Assembly: GCA_964409675.1 (NCBI GenBank)
Contig: CAYPEF010000053.1
Location: 1 to 14,708 of the forward strand
Direction: 5' to 3'
DNA: 14,708 nucleotides
From: CAYMDD01 sp964409675
GTDB lineage: Bacteria > Pseudomonadota > Alphaproteobacteria > Rickettsiales > SXRF01
The notes beneath the pieces are model-generated. The model was not told the origin of the DNA and did no database searches. It was given only the letters and a program-made list of their open reading frames with translations. How positions within the stretch are numbered: position 1 is the first letter of the stretch; every line of letters starts with the position of its first letter. Made by a program: the position numbers and the translations under genes. This document shows, one piece after another, positions 1-7,702 of this stretch.

Positions 1-17
1 GATGCAAAGGAGGGTTT

Positions 18-671
18 ATGCCGCGAAGCCATCATCCTGCACTTTCTTATATTCGTGCGCTCTATGCGCCAGAGGATGCGCTGCTTGCCTCCATCCGCGA
101 GGAGCTGACGCGTTCCAACATCGCCTGGCAGGTCGGGCCGGAGGAGGGGAAGCTACTGCAATTGCTGATTACGCTGCGGGAGATACGGACGGTAGTGGAG
201 GTGGGCACGCTCGGCGGTTATTCGGCGATCTGGATGGCGCGTGCGCTGCCGCAAGGGGGGCATCTGCATACGATTGAGAAAGACGCGCGCCATGCGGAAA
301 TGGCCAGCCGCTTTATCGCGCAGTCGGAAGTGGCAGAAAGGATCACACTGCATAAGGGCGACGGCGTAGCGATGTTGGAGCAGCTTTCCGTGCAAGCACC
401 ATTTGATATGCTGTTCATCGACGCCGATAAGCCAGGCTATAACGCATATCTGGATTGGGGAGAGAAGCATATCCGCACAGGCGGGCTGATTGTAGCCGAT
501 AATACGTTGTTGTTTGGCTCAGCGTATCAGGAGAAAGCGCCGCAAGGCACCGCTCCTTCCACGCATGCAGCCATGCGGCGCTTTAATGAACGGCTGGCGG
601 ATGCGTCACGTTATATCTCGCTGCTGCTGCCAACGGAGCAGGGGTTGAGCGTGGCAATCAAGCGCTTTTAA
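18..671 (+). CDS. SAM-dependent O-methyltransferase (class I, COMT/CCoAOMT-like family 3)
   Basis: 217-aa cytosolic protein, a usual length for the small metal-dependent O-methyltransferases that move a methyl group from SAM to a catechol-type hydroxyl. The SAM-binding motif I is visible as EVGTLGGYSA (residues 61-70). An acidic residue after strand 2 (E87, in HTIEKD) should bind the SAM ribose. The family's divalent-metal ligands appear as D135 (FIDADK) and D161-N162 (VADN). The start is well supported: ATG at 18 follows an AAAGGAGGG Shine-Dalgarno at 6-14. The gene ends tail-to-tail with the next one, sharing the TTAA at 668-671. The substrate cannot be inferred from the sequence or the neighbours. 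Family assignment is firm; the exact role is open. Confidence 0.9.
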   Translation: MPRSHHPALSYIRALYAPEDALLASIREELTRSNIAWQVGPEEGKLLQLLITLREIRTVVEVGTLGGYSAIWMARALPQGGHLHTIEKDARHAEMASRFIAQSEVAERITLHKGDGVAMLEQLSVQAPFDMLFIDADKPGYNAYLDWGEKHIRTGGLIVADNTLLFGSAYQEKAPQGTAPSTHAAMRRFNERLADASRYISLLLPTEQGLSVAIKRF

Positions 672-1591
672 CGTCCTTCACGTTGTGCATGCTCATTCGC
701 CCAGGCATATTTGCTTGGAAAGCGACTGCCAAAATTGCAGTGCAGCCAACCATCTACATCTTTCCACATACGCCAAGCATTAACCGGCAGCCACTGAGGG
801 AGAAAACGACGCGGTGATGCAATATTTATATCTAGGTATTCTGCTTTTTTAAATACGCGGTCCTTTTCCGAGCTGCGCACTAAGGGAAGGAGAGGGTGGA
901 GATAAAAATAGCTAATATATTCTTCCATAGTGATATCGTCTGGCCATCTGGCTAAACGTCCACTCATTTTCCATTCTTCCCATTTTTCTCGGGCGTTTTC
1001 GACAAAGAAATCGATTTGCTTTGAGTGGCGCTCCATGAGTGGAAGAGTTTTAATTGTTGCTTTAGGAGGAATATAATCTTTATTCCAGTCCAGCATTTCT
1101 ATAATTGGGCTTTGACCCCCAAAGCGTGTAAAATACCCTACAATGCGAAAAAGCGCATAATGTTTAAGATGCGTCTCAAATGCAATAATATCACCGATGC
1201 GCCATTCGCAGTTTTCAATATAACGTGCAGGAATCTTGACAGGGGTAGGCGGTACAGAGTAGAGTTGCAGAGCAAGCTTTTCGAGCACAGCTTTGCGCTT
1301 TTTGCGAGATACTGCATCCTCCCAGCGGTCGAGGTCTATATTACCTTCGATAATGGAAAGCGCTCGATTGCGCACTTCATCGGGCAGTCTGCCATCTTTC
1401 CAGAGTAAATCGGCTATTGCCAAATGAAAGACGCTGGACTGTTCTAAAGGCTTATCATGTATCCCGCATTGTTTGGCGAGAATATCCCATGCTTCCTCGC
1501 CGCTGATACCAAATTTGCGCAAATTACTGTAAACGGTGCGTACATCCATTGCCTCATCATCGGCAAATAATCCAGGGCCTGTCACGCCCAT
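668..1591 (-). CDS. Uncharacterised 307-aa protein (DUF4259-like N-terminus)
   Basis: I do not know a function for this protein. Its opening, G-x-G-x-F-x-x-D-x-A-x-D (residues 4-16), followed by a helical segment with LAIADLLWKDGRLPDEVRNRAL (split here as residues 57-78) and a basic stretch SRKKRKAVLEKL (95-106), resembles from memory an uncharacterised bacterial family, some members of which are annotated DUF4259. A beta-rich part follows (residues 130-169, with WRIGDIIAFET and an IIEMLDW end). The rest is rich in W, Y and basic residues. No signal peptide or membrane span is seen. It begins 3 bases after the LOG stop, with GGAG inside the end of the LOG gene, so the two are probably cotranscribed. 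Base composition is unlike its neighbours: lines 1021 and 1141 have 23/60 G+C each, against 40/60 at 3421. That suggests acquisition from elsewhere. It could belong to a toxin, antitoxin or immunity-type accessory set, but nothing seen proves this. Confidence 0.75.
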   Translation of the reverse strand: MGVTGPGLFADDEAMDVRTVYSNLRKFGISGEEAWDILAKQCGIHDKPLEQSSVFHLAIADLLWKDGRLPDEVRNRALSIIEGNIDLDRWEDAVSRKKRKAVLEKLALQLYSVPPTPVKIPARYIENCEWRIGDIIAFETHLKHYALFRIVGYFTRFGGQSPIIEMLDWNKDYIPPKATIKTLPLMERHSKQIDFFVENAREKWEEWKMSGRLARWPDDITMEEYISYFYLHPLLPLVRSSEKDRVFKKAEYLDINIASPRRFLPQWLPVNAWRMWKDVDGWLHCNFGSRFPSKYAWANEHAQREGR

Positions 1592-1594
1592 GTT

Positions 1595-2176
1595 TTATAT
1601 ACTCCGCTCGCCCGGATGATTAGCGAACGCATCGGGGTTCTTGAGCGCTTCAAACACCTGATCGGGTTCCTGCACCACGCGGTAGATGTCGGCGGTCTCC
1701 TGGCGGGCGAAGCCGGTGGCGACGATATTGTCCATCAGCTTGATCAGCGGGTCCCAGTAGCCCTTGTAATTGACGATGATAACCGGCTTGTTGTGTAATT
1801 TAAGCTGCTTCCAGGTGAGAATTTCGAACATCTCATCCATGGTGCCGAAACCGCCGGGCAGGATGATGAAGGCGTCCGATAAATCGAACATCAGCTTCTT
1901 GCGTTCATGCATGGAGCCTACGATCACGATTTCACTCAGCGCCTTGTGCTCGTTCTCCAGGCTGCGCAAAGAGATTGGGAATACGCCGGTGACATGGCCC
2001 TTGCTCTGCATCACTGCGTTGGCCACCGTGCCCATGATGCCGCAATCGCCGCCGCCGTAAACGAGGCGGATGTTGCGCTTGGCCATCTCGCCGCCGAAAT
2101 AGCCGCCCATATCAAGAAAATGCTTCGGAACATCATTTTGCGCGCCGCAGAAGACGCAAAGGGAAGAAATAGTCAT
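1595..2176 (-). CDS. LOG family protein (TIGR00730-type nucleotide 5'-monophosphate phosphoribohydrolase)
   Basis: 193-aa Rossmann-like protein. The family releases the base from nucleoside 5'-monophosphates; plant and actinobacterial LOG act on cytokinin nucleotides, while many bacterial members act on AMP or have unknown substrates. The signature PGGFGTMDE lies at residues 107-115, preceded by MHERKKLMFD (89-98), which holds the Arg-Lys pair of the active site. The N-terminal VFCGAQ (8-13) and VYGGGDCGIMG (39-49) match the nucleotide-binding loops. I chose ATG at 2176 because MTISSLCVFCG matches the usual short LOG N-terminus and a weak GAG lies 4 bases upstream. A TTG at 2185 would add three residues. 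It is the first gene of a two-gene unit and is divergent from metH. Family firm; substrate unknown. Confidence 0.92.
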   Translation of the reverse strand: MTISSLCVFCGAQNDVPKHFLDMGGYFGGEMAKRNIRLVYGGGDCGIMGTVANAVMQSKGHVTGVFPISLRSLENEHKALSEIVIVGSMHERKKLMFDLSDAFIILPGGFGTMDEMFEILTWKQLKLHNKPVIIVNYKGYWDPLIKLMDNIVATGFARQETADIYRVVQEPDQVFEALKNPDAFANHPGERSI

Positions 2177-2290
2177 ATCGCTCAATCTATGTTAATCACT
2201 ACTTATTCTATAGCAAAGCGTGGGATTTTGCTATTTTCTTGACAAGAGTCAATCTCCAGCTTGCTATAAGGGGATTAATAAAGGATTAGC
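2177..2290. promoter_or_regulatory. Divergent LOG / metH control region with TTGCTAT repeats and a TTGAC dyad
   Basis: Only 114 bases separate the two divergent genes. On the plus strand a TTGACA (2239-2244) and a TATAAG (2265-2270) resemble -35 and -10 boxes, but the spacing is 20 bases, longer than usual, so the promoter call is tentative. The -35-like box is part of a dyad TTGAC-AAGA-GTCAA (2239-2252). The heptamer TTGCTAT occurs at 2228-2234 and 2261-2267, 33 bases apart, and inverted as ATAGCAA at 2210-2216. The inverted pair makes an 8-bp perfect stem (2210-2217 with 2227-2234, 9-base loop). The metH ribosome binding site AAAGGA (2280-2285) ends 5 bases before the ATG. I see no cobalamin or SAM riboswitch, and the space is too short for a cobalamin one. 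Confidence 0.45.
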
Positions 2291-4123
2291 ATGAGCCGTT
2301 TTCTTTCGTTTTTAAAGGATAATGTCCTCCTCCTCGACGGGGCCATGGGCACCCAGATTCAGGGAGCTGACTTAAAGGTGGAGGAGGATTACTGGGGGCA
2401 GGAAAACTGTTCAGAAATCCTGAACTTATCCCGTCCGGACTTCATCCGAAACGTCCACCGCAAGTATTTCGCCGCCGGGGCGGACGCGGTGGAGACCAAT
2501 ACGTTCGGCGGTTCTTCCATCACGCTCGGCGAATTCGATCTGAGCGAAAAAACCGTGGAGATCAACCGCCGCGCCTGCGAGCTGGCGCATGAGGCCATCG
2601 CGGAATTTTCGGGCGATGGGCGAGAGCGGTTTGTGATCGGCTCCATTGGCCCCGGCACCAAGCTGCCGAGCCTGGGGCATATCGCTTATGACGCGCTGGA
2701 AGCCTCGTTCGCCCTGCAGGCCAAAGGTCTGATCGAGGGGAAGGCTGATGCGTTCTTAGTAGAGACGGCGCAAGACCCGCTACAGGTGAAAGCCGCGGTA
2801 AACGGCACGAAAGCCGCCATGCGCGAGGCGAAGCTGTCAATTCCCATCATGGTGCAGGTGACGGTGGAGACCACCGGCACCATGCTGGTCGGCTCCGACA
2901 TCGCGGCAGCGGCTACGATTATGCATGCGCTGGAGGTGGACGTGATGGGCCTGAACTGCGCCACCGGGCCGCAGGAAATGGCCGAGCACGTGCATTACCT
3001 CTCGCGCCACTGGCCGAAGCTGATCTCAGTGCTGCCCAACGCAGGTCTGCCGGAAATGCACCAGGGGCATGTGCATTTCCCGTTAGGCCCGGAGGAAATG
3101 GCGCGCTGGATGGAGCGGTTTTTGAAAGAAGACGGCATCAATATCATCGGCGGCTGCTGCGGCACCAATGAAACCCATATCGCCGCGCTGAATGCCATGC
3201 TGGAGCGGCAGGAAGGCGGCAAGCGCCGCCCGGCCCCGGTGCAGCGGAAATCGCATTTCATTCCCGCTGTGGCGTCGCTTTTTAATGCTGTGGAGCTGCG
3301 GCAGGATAATGCCATCCTCTCCATCGGCGAGCGCTGCAACGCCAACGGCTCCAAAAAATTCCGCGAGGCGCAGGACCGCGAGGACTGGGATACCTGCCTC
3401 GACATGGCGCGCGAGCAGATTCGCGAAGGCTCGCATACGCTGGACATTTGCACCGCCTTCGTCGGGCGCGACGAGGTGCGCGATATGTCGGAGATGATTT
3501 CGCGTCTGCGCGGCAGCGTCACCGCGCCGCTGGTGATCGACTCCACCGAGCTCAATGTGCTGGAATCGGCGCTGAAGCTGTATGGCGGCAAGGCGGTGAT
3601 TAATTCCATTAATTTCGAAGACGGAGAAGAACCCGCGCACAAGCGAATGCAATTGGCGAAGAAATACGGCGCAGCCGTAATCGCGCTCACCATCGATGAA
3701 GAAGGCATGGCCAAGGATGTGGAGCGGAAACTCGCCATCGCACACCGGCTGCATGATTTCTGCTGCAAGCAGTACGGACTTCCAGCGTCGGATCTGATGA
3801 TCGACCCGCTTACCTTCACCATCTGCACCGGCAATGAAGATGACCGGAAACTCGGATTATGGACGCTTGAAGCCATTGAGCGGATTTCCAAGGAACTGCC
3901 GGAGATTCAGATTATTTTAGGGCTTTCCAATATCTCCTTCGGCCTTAACCCGGCGGCGCGGCATGTGCTGAATTCGGTCTATCTGGATGAGGCGGTGAAG
4001 CGCGGGCTGACGGGGGCGATTATTCATGTCAGCAAGATCATGCCGCTGCACAAGATTCCGGCGCATGAAACGGCAGCGGCACTGGATTTGATCTATGACC
4101 GCAGATTGCCGGTGGCGGCGTAA
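2291..4123 (+). CDS. metH: Methionine synthase, N-terminal half: homocysteine-binding and methyl-THF-binding modules
   Basis: 610-aa cytosolic protein holding the first two of MetH's four modules. Residues about 1-310 form the homocysteine S-methyltransferase barrel. It opens with LLLDGAMGTQIQ and has the three zinc-binding cysteines C223 (GLNCATGP) and C289-C290 (IGGCCGT). Residues about 328-605 form the pterin-binding barrel, with ILSIGERCNANGSKKFREA, DICTAFVGRDEVRDM and an intact LSNISFGLN segment. Together they bind the methyl acceptor (homocysteine) and the methyl donor (5-methyl-THF). The cobalamin that shuttles the methyl group is on the next gene. The protein stops right after LDLIYDRR plus five residues, which is the inter-module linker in one-piece MetH proteins. 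The stop is genuine: in this frame TAA, TAA, TAG, TAG and TGA all occur before 4175. ATG 2291 has AAAGGA 5 bases upstream. Confidence 0.93.
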   Translation: MSRFLSFLKDNVLLLDGAMGTQIQGADLKVEEDYWGQENCSEILNLSRPDFIRNVHRKYFAAGADAVETNTFGGSSITLGEFDLSEKTVEINRRACELAHEAIAEFSGDGRERFVIGSIGPGTKLPSLGHIAYDALEASFALQAKGLIEGKADAFLVETAQDPLQVKAAVNGTKAAMREAKLSIPIMVQVTVETTGTMLVGSDIAAAATIMHALEVDVMGLNCATGPQEMAEHVHYLSRHWPKLISVLPNAGLPEMHQGHVHFPLGPEEMARWMERFLKEDGINIIGGCCGTNETHIAALNAMLERQEGGKRRPAPVQRKSHFIPAVASLFNAVELRQDNAILSIGERCNANGSKKFREAQDREDWDTCLDMAREQIREGSHTLDICTAFVGRDEVRDMSEMISRLRGSVTAPLVIDSTELNVLESALKLYGGKAVINSINFEDGEEPAHKRMQLAKKYGAAVIALTIDEEGMAKDVERKLAIAHRLHDFCCKQYGLPASDLMIDPLTFTICTGNEDDRKLGLWTLEAIERISKELPEIQIILGLSNISFGLNPAARHVLNSVYLDEAVKRGLTGAIIHVSKIMPLHKIPAHETAAALDLIYDRRLPVAA

Positions 4124-4182
4124 TGCGTATGGTAAAGATAGACGAATCCCTGCATTTAGCGTACATGACCCTTTATGAATGA
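4123..4182 (+). CDS. Candidate 19-codon bridging ORF between the two metH genes
   Basis: The ATG at 4123-4125 overlaps the metH first-gene stop (TAATG). The ORF runs 19 codons and ends with TGA at 4180-4182, 8 bases inside the second metH gene, whose ATG is 4175-4177. It is too short to be recognised as a protein and three of its 19 codons are Met (1, 3 and 15). The second metH gene has no visible Shine-Dalgarno, so a ribosome that restarts at TAATG and terminates at 4182 would be placed next to its start. The geometry is read directly from the sequence. A coupling role is inference, and the ORF could be chance. Confidence 0.35.
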   Translation: MRMVKIDESLHLAYMTLYE

Positions 4183-5917
4183 TTCCACCCCCCCAAAACC
4201 TGCCGGAACGGCGGATGATCCCTACGATCCGCTGCAATATTTCATTGCCCTGTTTGAAGGCAGGACGGCGGCGGCGAGTGTCAAAAAACAACGCCCCGAT
4301 ACGATTGAAGGCGTATTGAAAGAGCGCATTATCGATGGCGATAAGAAAGGCTTGGAGGACGATCTTAACGAAGCGCTTAAAGTTTATTCACCACTGGACA
4401 TTATCAATTCCATCCTGCTGGAAGGCATGAAAGTGGTGGGCGAGCTGTTCGGCGCGGGGAAGATGCAGTTGCCCTTCGTGCTGCAATCGGCGGAGACGAT
4501 GAAGAAGGCGGTAGCGCATCTGGAGCCGCTGATGGAAAAAGCGGAAGGGCAGGAGAAGGGGCGCATTGTGCTAGCCACCGTCAAGGGTGACGTGCACGAT
4601 ATTGGCAAGAATCTGGTCGATATTATCCTCACCAATAACGGCTATAAGGTTTTTAACTTAGGTATCAAGCAGCCGATTAATAGCATCATGCAGGCGGTGG
4701 AGGAGCATAAGCCGGATGCGGTGGGACTTTCCGGCCTGCTGGTGAAATCCACCGTTATCATGCGCGAGAATCTGGAAGAGCTGACACGCGCCGGGCATGA
4801 CCTGCCGGTGTTGTTGGGCGGCGCGGCGTTGACGCGCGCCTATGTGGAGGAGGATTGCCGTGCCGCTTACGGCCCGGGGCGCGTGGCCTATGCGCAGGAT
4901 GCGTTCGACGGGCTGGATTTGATGAATAAAATCGCCGGCGGCGGGTTCGATGCGTATCTGTCCGAGATCGAAAAGCGCAAGCATAACCGTCCGAGTTCCA
5001 CCCGCGCCAAGCAGCGCTGGTCGCAGAATGAGGAAGCAGGGCAGGCGCTGGTGGGCCGCGAGCTTCGCCCGCTCGAACTGGAAGCCATCAAGCTCAAGCG
5101 CGCTGAATTGGCGGCGCAAGTAGGGGTGCCCCATCCTCCCTTCTGGGGAGCAAAGGTGATTGAGTCGGTGCCGGTGAAGGCGCTGGTGCCATATCTCAAC
5201 GACCAGATGTTATTCACTTTCCACTGGGGCTTTAAAAAGGCCGGGAAAACACTGGAGGAATACTGGAAATGGGTGGATGCGGAAGTACGCCCGATCTTAA
5301 AGCGACTGCTAGAAGAATGCGAACGCGAAGCGATTCTTCAGCCGAAAGCAGCCTATGGCTATTTCAAATGCGCGTCGGAAGGCAATGACCTGGTGCTTTT
5401 CGATGAAAGTGGGAAGCGCGAAGTGGGTCGGTTCGCCCTGCCGCGGCAGGATAAGGACGGCGGCATCTGCGTGGCCGATTTCTTCCGCGACGTGGATGCA
5501 GGCGAGCGCGACGTGCTTGCCATGCAGGTGGTGACGGCGGGGCAGAAAGTTTCCGATGTGGGGCGCGAGTGGTTTGCGGATAATCGCTACCAAGATTACC
5601 TCTATCTGCACGGTCTGGGTGTGGAAATGGCTGAGGCCCTGGCGGAATATATTCATAAGCGCATCCGCAGCGAACTTGGCTTCGGTCATGAGGACGAGCG
5701 CGACATGAAAAAACTGCTTAAGCAGGGTTATCGCGGTTCACGCTATTCTTTTGGGTATCCGGCAGTGCCAAGGCTGGAGGATCAGGCGTTATTGCTGAAG
5801 CTGCTAGGGGCGGATGCCATTGGCGTCGAGTTGTCGGATGAGTTCCAGCTGCATCCGGAAGCATCCACTTCGGCGCTGGTGGTGCACCACCCGCAGGCGA
5901 AATATTTTAATATTTAA
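4175..5917 (+). CDS. metH: Methionine synthase, C-terminal half: cobalamin-binding and SAM-dependent reactivation modules
   Basis: 580-aa cytosolic protein with the last two MetH modules. Residues about 11-25 (YDPLQYFIALFEG) are the linker that follows the pterin module in one-piece homologues. Next come the four-helix cap (about 40-115) and the B12 Rossmann domain with D139-x-H141-x-x-G144 (GDVHDIGKN), whose His is the lower cobalt ligand, then GLSGLL and LLGGAAL. The reactivation domain (about 300-580), which methylates oxidised cob(II)alamin using SAM and an electron donor, keeps R523-x-x-x-G-Y528 and a C-terminus of the HPEASTSALVVHHPQAKYFN type. The two halves total 1190 aa, close to E. 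coli MetH (1227). There is no clear Shine-Dalgarno before ATG 4175, so translation may depend on coupling. The stop shares TTAA (5914-5917) with the convergent gene. The partner must be the 2291-4123 product. Confidence 0.93.
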   Translation: MNDSTPPKPAGTADDPYDPLQYFIALFEGRTAAASVKKQRPDTIEGVLKERIIDGDKKGLEDDLNEALKVYSPLDIINSILLEGMKVVGELFGAGKMQLPFVLQSAETMKKAVAHLEPLMEKAEGQEKGRIVLATVKGDVHDIGKNLVDIILTNNGYKVFNLGIKQPINSIMQAVEEHKPDAVGLSGLLVKSTVIMRENLEELTRAGHDLPVLLGGAALTRAYVEEDCRAAYGPGRVAYAQDAFDGLDLMNKIAGGGFDAYLSEIEKRKHNRPSSTRAKQRWSQNEEAGQALVGRELRPLELEAIKLKRAELAAQVGVPHPPFWGAKVIESVPVKALVPYLNDQMLFTFHWGFKKAGKTLEEYWKWVDAEVRPILKRLLEECEREAILQPKAAYGYFKCASEGNDLVLFDESGKREVGRFALPRQDKDGGICVADFFRDVDAGERDVLAMQVVTAGQKVSDVGREWFADNRYQDYLYLHGLGVEMAEALAEYIHKRIRSELGFGHEDERDMKKLLKQGYRGSRYSFGYPAVPRLEDQALLLKLLGADAIGVELSDEFQLHPEASTSALVVHHPQAKYFNI

Positions 5918-7623
5918 TCCGTAGACTGAATGCGTCGGTAAATGGAGTAGCGGCAGGCGGAGAGCTTGTTGTGCGGCTTATTGCGCGGGCAGATATCTTC
6001 ATCGGCAACGTGCTGATAAGCATTCCATGACTGCCGGAATGCGGGATAGGTGCTAAAGAGCGCCAGGAAATCGAATTGCCGTTCGCCAAATGTGATCATG
6101 ATCGGGCTGGTATCCACTATCACCACTTCCGGCTTTTTATGAGCAAAATCCTCAGCCAGCGCATTTGCCACATAATCGACAATCCAGCTATTGCGCGGAT
6201 ATTCTTCCGGGCGGATAGGGGAAGTATCGTCTTTTGGGGTGGAAAAAAGCGCGCCAAGCATCCAGAGCGAATAAAAACGCACTGGCCATTCATATTCCGG
6301 CGATGCCAGCAGCATTACCCCAGCAAAATCCACCGACATAACATAATAAGAACGGTGCTGCGCATGGGTGTGCGCGTTTACGTATTTGTGTAGCAGGGTG
6401 CTAAAATTCTGCTCGTTCTGGCTATGTTCCTGCTCGACATCCAGTTTGGTAGCAATGGAGCGCATCAGTGGCGATGGAGAATGCTGGATATAAGTAATAT
6501 AAGAGCCGGAGACGAAAAACAGAAAGGACAATACTAGTGCTGCATGCGACTCATTTTTGCCTTGGCGGGATTTTCTGCACTGCTGGTCCGTTAAACCGTC
6601 CGTAGGTGCGGTGCGGTGATGAAGCGCCATCCCTGCTGCCAGCAGCGTCAAATAAAAATACAGGGGATAATAGGTGTAAAGCCATCCCTGATTGGCCAGT
6701 ATATAGGCTGTTGTGCCGGCAACTATCCAAAATAAATAGCGAATATCAGGCTTTAACGCGGATTCGTATGAGCGTGGGTAATTAACCAGAATCACGCCAA
6801 GCATTACGCACGGAAGGAAAAGCATTATTATTTTAACGTAGAATGCCGTACGATATTTCCAGTAGGTTGCCAGCGCCATCGGCAGGGCGGTAGGGTAATA
6901 ATCCGGGTGGAACAGTGCAATGGCAAGCAGGTAGGCGGCGGCCACGGCATAGATTAGTCGGTTTTCCCGATTCAGGAATATGTCTGCGCATCTGCGTATG
7001 AAAGATTCTCCAAATTCTTTGCGCATGGTCACATGCGCGCAATTGGCGGCGAGCCAGATCAGCGCGCAGTGCGGCTTGATGCAGAAGCCGATGGCAGCGG
7101 GAATAGCGGCGAGCAGGCGAAGGCGATGCGATAGCGCCGGATACAGGCCGGGCAGACGGGAGATGAGATATGGCAATGTAAGGATAATGAACAGATGTTC
7201 ACGGTCACCAAAAGTAATGACAGGGTCCGGGACCATTACCAGGCCGTAAGCGCAGACGCAGATCAGGAAGACGCGGTGCTGCGCCATTAGCCTGTGCCAG
7301 TGCAGCAGGTGTGTTGACAGCATAAGGCTTGCGGCAATGCAAAGCAGGGTGAAACATTGCAGGGTAAACCAGCGGTCAATATTCAGCATCCGGGCAATGC
7401 CTGCCGGAATAGTGTAGAGATACAGGATCAGGGGCTGGTTGGCTTCGAAAATATCGCGGTAGAGCTGCGCTCCAGCGAGAAAGCGTCCGGAAGCATATAG
7501 TTCCCATGTCTTATCAGCGTCATTGTTACCGCTAAACAGGACCGGGAAATAGGAAAGCGCCAGCAATACCACTCCTGCGATTGGCACCCATGGGCGTTGA
7601 GAAGTGCGAGCTGGCGCATTCAA
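5914..7623 (-). CDS. Polytopic membrane protein, probable GT-C-fold glycosyltransferase
   Basis: 569 aa with many hydrophobic spans (for example residues 12-30, 85-104, 118-133, 143-158, 167-195, 223-237, 262-281, 296-311, 318-333 and 360-377), followed by a soluble C-terminal part (about 385-569). The first periplasmic loop is of GT-C type: NNDAD (33-37), then YRDIFEANQPL (55-65). Further family-like features are TFGDREHLF (137-145) and NQGWLYTYYPLY (311-322). GT-C enzymes move sugars from polyprenyl-phosphate donors outside the inner membrane; acceptor and donor are unknown here. The only available start is a TTG at 7623 or a later GTG, since no start codon lies between TTG and the upstream stop, and no good ribosome site is seen. 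It lies 79 bases after coxC on the same strand and could be read through from it. Its end overlaps metH by TTAA. Parts of it are AT-rich (line 6481 has 23/60 G+C). Confidence 0.7.
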   Translation of the reverse strand: MNAPARTSQRPWVPIAGVVLLALSYFPVLFSGNNDADKTWELYASGRFLAGAQLYRDIFEANQPLILYLYTIPAGIARMLNIDRWFTLQCFTLLCIAASLMLSTHLLHWHRLMAQHRVFLICVCAYGLVMVPDPVITFGDREHLFIILTLPYLISRLPGLYPALSHRLRLLAAIPAAIGFCIKPHCALIWLAANCAHVTMRKEFGESFIRRCADIFLNRENRLIYAVAAAYLLAIALFHPDYYPTALPMALATYWKYRTAFYVKIIMLFLPCVMLGVILVNYPRSYESALKPDIRYLFWIVAGTTAYILANQGWLYTYYPLYFYLTLLAAGMALHHRTAPTDGLTDQQCRKSRQGKNESHAALVLSFLFFVSGSYITYIQHSPSPLMRSIATKLDVEQEHSQNEQNFSTLLHKYVNAHTHAQHRSYYVMSVDFAGVMLLASPEYEWPVRFYSLWMLGALFSTPKDDTSPIRPEEYPRNSWIVDYVANALAEDFAHKKPEVVIVDTSPIMITFGERQFDFLALFSTYPAFRQSWNAYQHVADEDICPRNKPHNKLSACRYSIYRRIQSTD

Positions 7624-7702
7624 TATAAAAGCTTCGAAAAAGGGTGGTGATATGTGGCAACGGTTATCATTCTACATGCAATGCAATCATAGAAGAGCCA
7701 GC

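Noticed and set aside
2210..2240. Stem (2210-2217/2227-2234) followed by T-rich bases read as a Rho-independent terminator
   Set aside because: No plus-strand gene ends just upstream, and the stem is AT-rich; a regulatory dyad is the better reading.
2995..3891. 298-codon open frame antisense to metH
   Set aside because: It is Ser-, Arg- and Pro-rich, has no domain and lies opposite well-conserved metH codons.
4121..4174. metH split as a sequencing error or programmed frameshift
   Set aside because: Both halves are in the same frame with five stops between them, so one indel cannot join them. Joining through the mini-ORF frame would need two opposite frameshifts with no slippery sequence seen.
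7624..7702. Terminator after coxC
   Set aside because: The only pairing is a weak TTCTA/TAGAA, and the T-run further on has no adjoining GC stem.
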